Positions 1-6,059 of a stretch of 6,059 nucleotides of DNA are shown in pieces. A model generated the notes under the pieces. That model did not search any database. It was not told the origin of the DNA and saw nothing but the letters and a program-made list of their open reading frames with translations. Origin of the DNA: an uncultured bacterium (GTDB taxonomy: Bacteria; Actinomycetota; Coriobacteriia; Coriobacteriales; Coriobacteriaceae); NCBI GenBank assembly GCA_905214425.1, contig CAJMLY010000050.1, positions 1 through 6,059 of the forward strand, written 5' to 3'. How positions within the stretch are numbered: position 1 is the stretch's first letter; each line of letters opens with the position of its first letter. Made by a program: the position numbers and the translations under genes.

Positions 1-32
1 TCGAGATCACCGGCCGCGAGCTGCGCGACTAG
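1..32 (+). CDS. C-terminal end of an ABC transporter ATPase (partial, 5' end outside window)
   Basis: Only the last nine codons and the TAG stop (30-32) are present, read in the frame starting at position 3, giving EITGRELRD. The ending TGRELR(D/E) is a familiar C-terminus of DrrA/NodI/LnrL-class ATPases that energise ABC-2 permeases, where it closes a short region after the nucleotide-binding domain. The position fits: the stop lies 9 nt before an ABC-2 permease start, and the AGGGGG that overlaps the stop serves as that gene's ribosome site. The role inferred is the nucleotide-binding subunit for the two permeases that follow. No catalytic motif is visible in this window, so the call rests on the tail motif and on context. 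Confidence 0.7.
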   Translation, partial: EITGRELRD

Positions 33-41
33 GGGGCGGCC

Positions 42-1229
42 ATGTTCAACACCATTATCATTACGGTCAAGACGCTGCTGCGCCGGCCGAGCACGTGGGT
101 CTGGGGCGCGATCTTTCCCGTCGCGCTTTCCACGATGTTTATGTTTATGTTTGCGAACCTCAGCTCCGACGGCAAGGTCGACCCGGTGCCGGTAGCCGTT
201 GTCGCTGACGAAGCCTGGGGCGCTTCGTCCTTTAAGGACGTGGCGACCTCGCTTGCCAAGGAGGGCGACGATCAACTGCTCGAGATTCACGAGTGCGAGG
301 ATGTGGACGCCGCGAACCGTGCGCTTAAGGCCGGCGAGGTCGCGGGCATCTACACGGTCGATGCCGCGGGCACGCCCAAACTCACGCTGCTTTCGAGCTA
401 TGACAGCTCGCGTGCGTCGTCGGTGCTCACCGACCGCAGCATTCTGGAAACGGTGGCAAGCTCGTATACACAAAATGCCGAGCTCATGTCCCAGATTGCC
501 CAGGACAACCCGGCGGCGCTCGCCGACCCGGAGGCGGTTGCGCGCGCCCTGTCGCTCGAGGGCGGTACCCGCCGCGTAAGCCTGACACGCACCACGCCCG
601 ACGGCACGGTCATCTACTATTACGCGCTTTTTGGCCTGGTCGCGATGATGTCTGCCGAGTTTGTCGCCTTGAGCGTCGTCGATTTGCAGCCCAATCTGTC
701 GGGCCTTGGCGCGCGTCGCTGCGTGGGCGGTCTTTCCAAGACGGCGTCGCTGGCCGGTATCTTTGTGGGCTCGTGGCTGGTTTCCTTCGCCTCGATGGCG
801 ATCGCAATCGGCTACGTGCGCCTGGTCGTGGGCGTCGACTTTGGCGGGCGCGAGGGGCTGTGTCTGGTGGGCGGCGCCGCTTCCGCGCTTGCCGCCACGG
901 GCCTGGGACTCTTTGTGGGCACGCTTCCCGTTAAGGGTGGTAAGGCGTCCAAGTCCGGCATCCTCACGGGCTTTGCTACCACGTGCGCCCTGTTCGCCGG
1001 CCTCTACGGCGAGCCGGCGATGGCGCTTGCCGATGACGTCGCCCGCGCCTGCCCGGCCGAGTGCTGGCTCAACCCCGTCAAGCTTATCTGCGACATGTTC
1101 AATCGCCTGTATTTCTTTGAGGACCTGAGCCCCTTTGCCGTTCGCGCCGGCGCGCTCGTCCTGATGGCGCTGCTGTTCGTTGCCGCCGCCACGCTGATCT
1201 TTGGAAGGAGCCGCTATGAGCACCTTTAA
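42..1229 (+). CDS. ABC-2 type transporter permease, first of a pair
   Basis: This 395-residue protein has the layout of the ABC2_membrane_3 class. One helix lies at about residues 19-40, an extracytoplasmic domain at about 41-188, and five helices at about 190-212, 236-260, 274-296, 307-323 and 369-388. The stretch between helices 2 and 3 contains a basic GARR, as expected for a cytosolic coupling loop facing the ATPase. The WLNPVKL segment near residue 344 matches the conserved Asn-Pro region before the last helix. Start choice: ATG at 42 is preceded by AGGGGGCGG (31-39). It is expected to pair with the next gene product as a heterodimer and with the upstream ATPase, exporting a drug, lipid or peptide; the substrate cannot be read from the sequence. 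The last 14 nt overlap the next gene. Helix 1 contains the triple Met-Phe run MFMFMF (32-37), encoded by a perfect hexamer repeat. The family call is confident; the function is inferred. Confidence 0.88.
   Translation: MFNTIIITVKTLLRRPSTWVWGAIFPVALSTMFMFMFANLSSDGKVDPVPVAVVADEAWGASSFKDVATSLAKEGDDQLLEIHECEDVDAANRALKAGEVAGIYTVDAAGTPKLTLLSSYDSSRASSVLTDRSILETVASSYTQNAELMSQIAQDNPAALADPEAVARALSLEGGTRRVSLTRTTPDGTVIYYYALFGLVAMMSAEFVALSVVDLQPNLSGLGARRCVGGLSKTASLAGIFVGSWLVSFASMAIAIGYVRLVVGVDFGGREGLCLVGGAASALAATGLGLFVGTLPVKGGKASKSGILTGFATTCALFAGLYGEPAMALADDVARACPAECWLNPVKLICDMFNRLYFFEDLSPFAVRAGALVLMALLFVAAATLIFGRSRYEHL
135..152 (+). repeat. Tandem hexanucleotide ATGTTT x3
   Basis: Three perfect copies of ATGTTT encode MFMFMF in the first membrane helix of the ABC-2 permease. 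The unit is six bases, so copy-number change would add or remove two residues without shifting the frame. Confidence 0.9.
1203..1210 (+). promoter_or_regulatory. Ribosome binding site that decides the start of the second permease
   Basis: GGAAGGAG lies 5 nt before ATG 1216, inside the 3' end of the preceding gene. It rules out the in-frame TTG at 1201, which would place the Shine-Dalgarno sequence inside the coding region. Confidence 0.85.
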
Positions 1230-2421
1230 GACCGCGCTTCGCATGGCGCTGGCGCACCCGTTCTACCTGCTCATCTATACGGTGTTCATCTCGCTCATGG
1301 GCGTATTCATCGCGGCATCGGTGAGCTGGAACTCGTCGCAGCTCACCGAGTACAAGCCCTACGATGCCAACGTGATCGTGGTCGACCGCGACGACAGCGA
1401 CCTTTCGCGTGCGCTTACCAAGCATCTGGGTTCGCGTTTTGAGTTGGTCACGGGCATCGGCGACGATACGTACGACCTTGCGGACGCGCTCTCCAAGAGC
1501 AACAGCGCCAAGGGTAGCGCCGACTGCGTGTTCTTTATCCCGGAGGGGTTTGAGGACGACCTCGTTGCAGCCGCCCGTGCGGGGGAGGCCCTGCCCAAGC
1601 TCGATGTGACCTACGGTGCTGGCACCATGGCAGCGGCGCTTTCGTCTGCCGAGGCCTCGCGCTGGATCTCGCTCGCGGGCGCTGCGGCGGCCCTAGAGCC
1701 CGCTGCTTCTAACGGTGACGTCGCCAAGGCTGCCGAACACGCGGCCACCGAGCGCGCGGAGGTCGAGATCGAGCAGGTCAAGGTCGACTCGACTGCCGCC
1801 GCCACGCTCGAGTCGTACTTCAACTTTGGCGCGTACGCGATTATCTCGTCGGTCATCGTGTCGGTGGGACTGGTGTTCTCGGGCATGAACGAGCCCGAGC
1901 GCGTGCGCCGCATGGAGGCCGGTCCGGTCTCCGAGCGCCGGCGTTCGCTCGCCGTGTTTGCGGCCGCCGCCGTGCTCACCGTTTGTATCTGGTTTGTGTC
2001 GAGCATGATGGGTGTCGTGGGCTTTGCCGGCGCGGTTGCCGAGGTCGGCGTGGGTCGTGTGTGCCTGGCGCTGGCGGCGACGTTTGCCCTGGCGTGCACG
2101 CCTCTGGCCGTTGGCTTTGCCCTTTCGAGCCTGGGTGCGCGTGAGGAGCTGCTCAACGGTGTGGGCAACCTGCTTGGCATGCTCATGACGTTTTTGGGCG
2201 GCGCCTGGATGCCGCTGTCGCTGATGGGTCCGGCCGTGCAGACGGTGGCGCACTTTGTGCCGACGTATTGGGTGAACGACGCGATCGGCAAGGCGCTTGC
2301 TTCGGACCTGACGTCTGCCGTGTTGGGCGACATCGCCTGCGACCTGGGCGTCACCGTGCTCTTCGCCGCCGCCATTGCCGCCGTAGGCCTGGCTCTCGCA
2401 CGCGCCAAATCCCGCGCCTAG
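1216..2421 (+). CDS. ABC-2 type transporter permease, second of a pair
   Basis: This 401-residue protein shares the plan of its upstream neighbour: helix 1 at about 16-36, an external domain at about 37-203, then helices at about 204-224, 245-266, 282-305, 315-335 and 378-396. The family signature is clear in the GGAWMPLSLM segment (328-337), followed by the P349-T-Y-W352 motif before the last helix; both are typical of NatB/YhaP/LnrN-like permeases. The cytosolic loop after helix 2 is strongly basic (ERVRRM, SERRR). The external domain is Ala/Glu-rich at about 155-200. ATG 1216 was chosen because of the GGAAGGAG just upstream; a TTG at 1201 would extend the protein by five residues. The 14-nt overlap with the previous gene points to translational coupling and to a 1:1 heterodimer. 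No clear terminator follows. The transported substrate is unknown. Confidence 0.88.
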   Translation: MSTFKTALRMALAHPFYLLIYTVFISLMGVFIAASVSWNSSQLTEYKPYDANVIVVDRDDSDLSRALTKHLGSRFELVTGIGDDTYDLADALSKSNSAKGSADCVFFIPEGFEDDLVAAARAGEALPKLDVTYGAGTMAAALSSAEASRWISLAGAAAALEPAASNGDVAKAAEHAATERAEVEIEQVKVDSTAAATLESYFNFGAYAIISSVIVSVGLVFSGMNEPERVRRMEAGPVSERRRSLAVFAAAAVLTVCIWFVSSMMGVVGFAGAVAEVGVGRVCLALAATFALACTPLAVGFALSSLGAREELLNGVGNLLGMLMTFLGGAWMPLSLMGPAVQTVAHFVPTYWVNDAIGKALASDLTSAVLGDIACDLGVTVLFAAAIAAVGLALARAKSRA

Positions 2422-2467
2422 TCTGAAATAAATCCTAGGCCTCGCCCCAAAATAGTTCGCCAAGGTT

Positions 2468-2491
2468 TACTATTACGTTCATAAAGTAGTA
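2468..2491. repeat. Imperfect dyad, possible operator
   Basis: TACTATT (2468-2474) is mirrored by AGTAGTA (2485-2491), with six Watson-Crick pairs and one T-G pair around a 10-nt centre. It sits in the presumed promoter, 25 nt before the ATPase start, where a repressor site or a small leader hairpin could lie. The arms are short, so chance is possible. Confidence 0.3.
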
Positions 2492-2505
2492 CGAGGCTAA
2501 CAATT

Positions 2506-2511
2506 GGGGGA
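2506..2511 (+). promoter_or_regulatory. Ribosome binding site that decides the ATPase start
   Basis: GGGGGA, with its last G 5 nt before ATG 2516, is the only good purine-rich site. It would be coding if the in-frame TTG at 2504 were used, so ATG 2516 is preferred. Confidence 0.75.
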
Positions 2512-2515
2512 TACC

Positions 2516-3229
<714 letters not shown>

Positions 3230-3237
3230 GCGGCGCC

Positions 3238-5904
3238 ATGACACCTCTCGCAAAACGTCTCCCGCGCGAGCTGCGCCGCAATATCGGCAAGTACCTGGGC
3301 ATCTTTTTGCTTATGTGTGGAAGCATCGCCCTTACATCGGGCTTTTTGCTCGCAGCGCATTCCATCGGTTGCCTTATCGACGGCATGCGCGATGCGTACA
3401 CGATCGAGGACGGCCGCGTGACCACCTCCTTCGAGGCTACCGACGATCAGCTCAAGGCCGCCGAGGATGCAGCCGGCGACGTCGGCGGCGTCACGCTCTA
3501 CAAGAATTTCTCTATCGATGCCATCATCAAAAAGGCGTCCGGCGACGACGGCACCAAGCGCACGCTGCGCACCTACGCGCACCGTACCAAGGTGGACATT
3601 GCGTCCTACTGCGAGGGTAGGCAGCCTAAGGCGGACGACGAGGTGGCCATCGACCGTGTCTTTGCCACCAACAACGGCCTCGCCGTGGGCGATAAGGTCG
3701 AGCTTGAGGGTCGCACTTACACCATCTGCGGCATTATGACCCAGCCCGATAGCCAGGCGCTGTTCCTCAACAATTCGGACTTTACGGTGAACACCATCAC
3801 CTATGGCGTGGCCGAGGTCACCGATGCCGGCTTTGTCGCGCTCGAGGATGCCGGCGGCGCACCCGCCTACACCTACTCTTTCACCTTTACCGATCGCGAT
3901 CTCTCCACCGCAGACCGCATCGACGCCGAGCAAGATATGGTGGAGGCGCTCACCGATGCCGATGCACGCGTGGATGACCTCATCGACGCCGATTCCAACC
4001 AGGGCATTGGCTATGCGCGCGACGACGTGGACGGCGACTCCATGATGTGGATGACGCTGCTCGATATCATCATCGTGATCATGGCGTTCGTCTTTGTGGT
4101 CCTTACCGACGCCACCATCGAGGAGGAGAGCGCCATCATCGGCACGCTGCTCGCCAGCGGTTATCGCCGACGCGAGATCGTGCTGCACTACCTGGCACTT
4201 CCCGCCATCGTGGGCGTGGTCGCGGCGCTTTTGGGCACTGCGCTCGGCGTTGTGTTCTTTACCGAGCCCATGCGCAGCCTCTATTACGGTTCGTACAGCC
4301 TGCCGCCCTTCCAGGTGTACTGGAGCTGGGAGATCTTTGTGAAGTGCGCCGTGGTTCCCGCCGCCGCGCTCATCCTCATCACGCTGGTGGGCCTGCTTCG
4401 CAAGATGGACAAGACGCCGCTGCAGTTTCTTCGCCACGAGGCGAGCGGCAAATCGGGCACCAAGCGCGGCTTGCAGCTGCCGGAGCGCATGGGCTTTGTC
4501 TCGCGCTTCCGCCTGCGTATCTTCCTGCGCAATCTGGGCAACTTCGCCACGCTCTTCGTGGGCATCGCGTTTGCCTCACTGCTGCTGCTCTTTGGCCTGG
4601 CAATTCTGCCCACGATGACGCACTACGCCGATAACCTTGAGACAAGCCTGGTCGCCGAGCACCAGTACACGCTCAAGGCGCCGCTGGAGCTCGAGGGTAC
4701 TGCCGAGGAGCGCGAGCAGTGGTCGGCACTCGAGCGCTTGCAGTCGGTTGACGGCGCGCTGCTTTCCGCCGCTCAGGATGCCGCTGACGAGCTTGACGAC
4801 GCGGCCGATGCGGCGCAGGCGGCAGCCGATGCCGCGACCGCATCTCCGTCTGCCGAGAGCCTGACTGCGGCGCAGGATGCGCTTGCCAAGGTCCAGGATA
4901 AGAAGGATGCGCTCTACGCGTGCCTTGACGATCTTGCCGATGCCCTCGGCTGCGACCGCGACGAGGCTATCGACCTGATCGACAAGGCCTCTAAGATCGA
5001 CACCGACAACGACGACATCCACCCGGTCAACACGATCGACAACGGTGCAGGCGCAATCGCGCAGGCCGAGAAATACGCCGTCTACCAGCTGCAATACGAT
5101 CGCGGCGACGGAAATGGCGAGGAGACGATTTCCGTTTACGGCATTTCATCCGATTCGCGCTATTGGAAAGACCTCAACGTCGGCGACGGGCGCGTCGTCT
5201 TTGGCGGCGGCCTGCTCGACAAGTTTGGCTGGAGCGAGGGGCAGAAGGTCACGCTCGGCGACAAGTACGAGGGCGAACATTATTCCCTTGAGTACGCGGG
5301 CAAGGACTGTGCCTGGGGCTCCAAGTCGGACATGAATATCTATATGAGTATCGAAGACTTTAACGAGCTGTTCGGCAACGACGCCGCCTACTTTAACGGC
5401 TATGTGAGCGATGAGAAGCTCGACCTTGATTCGCGCTACTTTGCCGGCGACACCACGCCCGACGACATGCGTGCCGTGGGCGACCAGTTCATCGGCATGA
5501 TGAGCAAAATGATCGGCATGATGGTTGGGCTCGCGGTGTTTATCTTCCTGCTGTTTATGTACCTGCTGACCAAGGCTGTGATCGACCACAGCGCCCGTTC
5601 GATCAGCTACATGAAAGTCTTTGGCTATCGCGATAGCGAGATTTCGCATCTGTACATCCGCTCGATCACGTTGTGCGTGGCGGCGTCACTCGTGCTGAGC
5701 CTGCCGGTCATTATTGGCTCGCTCACGGCCATCTTCCGCTCGATGCTGCTCGCCTACAACGGCAATATCGAGATCTACGTGCCCGCTTGGTCCATGGCTG
5801 CATGCGTCGGCATTGGCTTTGCGACCTACCTGGTCGTGGCGCTGCTACACACGTGCTCTATCAAGCGCGTCAGCTTGGCCGAAGCCCTCAAAGTGCAGGA
5901 GTAG
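3238..5904 (+). CDS. Large FtsX-family ABC transporter permease with two external domains
   Basis: This 888-residue protein appears to have two FtsX/MacB-like halves and about eight helices. Half one: helix 1 (about 18-40), external domain 1 (about 42-268) and helices 2-4 (271-292, 318-341, 366-388). Half two: helix 5 (about 437-458), external domain 2 (about 460-755) and helices 6-8 (757-780, 810-831, 853-873). Each half has the FtsX hallmark after its second helix: EEESAIIGTLLASGYRRREI (295-314) and YMKVFGYRDSEI (791-802). Each external domain has a MacB-like segment: EVAIDRVFATNNGLAVGD (135-152) and RVVFGGGLLDKFG (652-664). External domain 2 also carries an Ala/Asp-rich insertion (about 489-590), probably a coiled coil. 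ATG 3238 follows AGGCGG (3228-3233); a TTG at 3223 would overlap the ATPase gene and lacks a ribosome site. It should dimerise with the upstream ATPase; lipid, peptide or antibiotic handling are all possible. The layout differs from BceB, which has one external domain and ten helices. Confidence 0.92.
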   Translation: MTPLAKRLPRELRRNIGKYLGIFLLMCGSIALTSGFLLAAHSIGCLIDGMRDAYTIEDGRVTTSFEATDDQLKAAEDAAGDVGGVTLYKNFSIDAIIKKASGDDGTKRTLRTYAHRTKVDIASYCEGRQPKADDEVAIDRVFATNNGLAVGDKVELEGRTYTICGIMTQPDSQALFLNNSDFTVNTITYGVAEVTDAGFVALEDAGGAPAYTYSFTFTDRDLSTADRIDAEQDMVEALTDADARVDDLIDADSNQGIGYARDDVDGDSMMWMTLLDIIIVIMAFVFVVLTDATIEEESAIIGTLLASGYRRREIVLHYLALPAIVGVVAALLGTALGVVFFTEPMRSLYYGSYSLPPFQVYWSWEIFVKCAVVPAAALILITLVGLLRKMDKTPLQFLRHEASGKSGTKRGLQLPERMGFVSRFRLRIFLRNLGNFATLFVGIAFASLLLLFGLAILPTMTHYADNLETSLVAEHQYTLKAPLELEGTAEEREQWSALERLQSVDGALLSAAQDAADELDDAADAAQAAADAATASPSAESLTAAQDALAKVQDKKDALYACLDDLADALGCDRDEAIDLIDKASKIDTDNDDIHPVNTIDNGAGAIAQAEKYAVYQLQYDRGDGNGEETISVYGISSDSRYWKDLNVGDGRVVFGGGLLDKFGWSEGQKVTLGDKYEGEHYSLEYAGKDCAWGSKSDMNIYMSIEDFNELFGNDAAYFNGYVSDEKLDLDSRYFAGDTTPDDMRAVGDQFIGMMSKMIGMMVGLAVFIFLLFMYLLTKAVIDHSARSISYMKVFGYRDSEISHLYIRSITLCVAASLVLSLPVIIGSLTAIFRSMLLAYNGNIEIYVPAWSMAACVGIGFATYLVVALLHTCSIKRVSLAEALKVQE
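5491..5523 (+). repeat. In-frame 12-bp direct repeat
   Basis: ATCGGCATGATG occurs at 5491-5502 and again at 5512-5523, encoding IGMM twice, seven codons apart, at the entry of helix 6 of the large permease. It may be a small internal duplication or simple convergence in a Met-rich segment. Confidence 0.7.
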
Positions 5905-5910
5905 CCATCG

Positions 5911-5963
5911 GGGACAGTCCTTGCCATTCGTCGGCTCGCCGGCCGGCTGGCAAGGACTGTCCC
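5911..5963. repeat. Perfect 16-bp inverted repeat (REP/REPIN-like or 3' hairpin)
   Basis: The left arm GGGACAGTCCTTGCCA (5911-5926) and the right arm TGGCAAGGACTGTCCC (5948-5963) are exact reverse complements around a 21-nt GC-rich centre (5927-5947), which can itself fold (CGGC 5932-5935 with GCCG 5942-5945). It starts 6 nt after the stop of the large permease gene. There is no T-run after the right arm (CTAACTGCC follows), so it is not a canonical intrinsic terminator, although so strong a hairpin could define or protect the 3' end of the transcript. GGGACAG-ended inverted repeats are known among REP-type elements mobilised by RAYT (IS200-like) transposases; assignment to that group is inference, as no transposase is in the window. 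Confidence 0.85.
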
Positions 5964-5979
5964 TAACTGCCGGGCGGCG

Positions 5980-5991
5980 AAAGAGTGTCCC
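5980..5991. repeat. Degenerate third copy of the inverted-repeat arm
   Basis: AAAGAGTGTCCC matches AAGGACTGTCCC of the right arm (5952-5963) at 10 of 12 positions and lies 28 nt downstream in the same orientation. It suggests a decayed second element next to the intact one, although a 12-base match could be chance. Confidence 0.4.
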
Positions 5992-6035
5992 TTGCGACTG
6001 GTCATTTAAGAACGTCCATTACAGTCGAAATTGTC

Positions 6036-6056
6036 AGCCCGGGACCGTCTCGGGCT
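6036..6056. repeat. Short GC-rich hairpin at the window edge, possible terminator
   Basis: AGCCCGGGA (6036-6044) pairs with TCTCGGGCT (6048-6056) in nine pairs, one of them G-U, around a 3-nt loop. Only three bases follow before the window ends, so a T-run cannot be checked on the + strand. On the - strand the following bases hold only a weak AATTT. It could be the terminator of this operon, of a convergent gene, or neither. Confidence 0.4.
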
Positions 6057-6059
6057 ACG

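Larger units (their letters stand above)
2422..2515 (+). promoter_or_regulatory. AT-rich intergenic region, candidate promoter of the second ABC locus
   Basis: This 94-nt gap is much richer in A and T than the coding flanks and separates the two ABC loci. Candidate sigma-70-like elements are TTTACT (2466-2471) with TAGTAC (2487-2492) at a short 15-nt spacer, or alternatively TATTAC (2471-2476) as a -10 box; no candidate is a strong match. An imperfect dyad at 2468-2491 overlaps these boxes. Base composition and position support a promoter here, but the exact boxes are uncertain. Confidence 0.45.

Noticed and set aside
1201..1215. TTG start extending the second ABC-2 permease by five residues
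   Set aside because: The strong GGAAGGAG at 1203-1210 would lie inside the coding region; it fits ATG 1216 at 5 nt.
2422..2460. Intrinsic terminator after the ABC-2 operon
   Set aside because: Only a short palindrome (CCTAGG) is present; I see no stable stem followed by a T-run.
1611..2463. Two overlapping - strand frames (265 and 256 codons) opposite the second permease
   Set aside because: Low-complexity composition, mutually overlapping, no ribosome site seen, and antisense to a clear ABC-2 permease.
4047..4634. 195-codon + strand frame inside the large permease gene
   Set aside because: His/Arg-rich translation typical of an out-of-frame reading of a GC-rich gene; the main frame has FtsX motifs through this stretch.
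5905..6059. CRISPR array, tRNA or small protein gene in the 3' region
   Set aside because: There is one inverted repeat pair rather than regularly spaced direct repeats, no tRNA arms are recognisable, and no open frame with a ribosome site is seen.

Overview
The window is GC-rich, densely coded on the + strand, and consists almost entirely of two ABC exporter loci placed head to tail. Codon style, GGAGG-like ribosome sites, the absence of any periplasmic adaptor or outer-membrane partner, and the type of very large FtsX-like permease fit a high-GC Gram-positive gut actinobacterium of the Coriobacteriia (Collinsella-like). This taxonomic call is an inference from style, not from a marker gene.

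Region 1 (1-2421) is the end of an ABC-2 type exporter operon. It holds the last residues of an upstream ATPase, then two related but non-identical permeases of about 400 residues. Each permease has one N-terminal membrane helix, an external domain of about 150-170 residues, and five more helices. The genes are packed tightly: 9 nt separate the ATPase fragment from the first permease, and the two permease genes overlap by 14 nt. One ATPase with two permeases resembles drug or lipopeptide exporters of the LnrLMN/NatAB/YhaQP kind.

Region 2 (2422-2515) is a short AT-rich intergenic stretch with a possible promoter and a small dyad. It suggests that the second locus has its own transcript.

Region 3 (2516-5904) encodes a MacB/LolD-class ATPase with all motifs intact, followed 8 nt later by an 888-residue FtsX-family permease with two external domains. 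The second external domain carries an Ala/Asp-rich, probably coiled-coil insertion of about 100 residues. The pair should form a complete mechanotransmission-type ABC system, substrate unknown.

Region 4 (5905-6059) has no gene. It begins with a perfect 16-bp inverted repeat with GGGACAG ends, followed by a degenerate third copy of one arm and then a smaller hairpin at the window edge. The repeat looks like a dispersed REP/REPIN-type element, a strong 3' hairpin for the operon, or both.

I did not find a clearly new biological system. The most distinctive items are the inverted repeat cluster at 5911-5991 and the coiled-coil insertion in the large permease.
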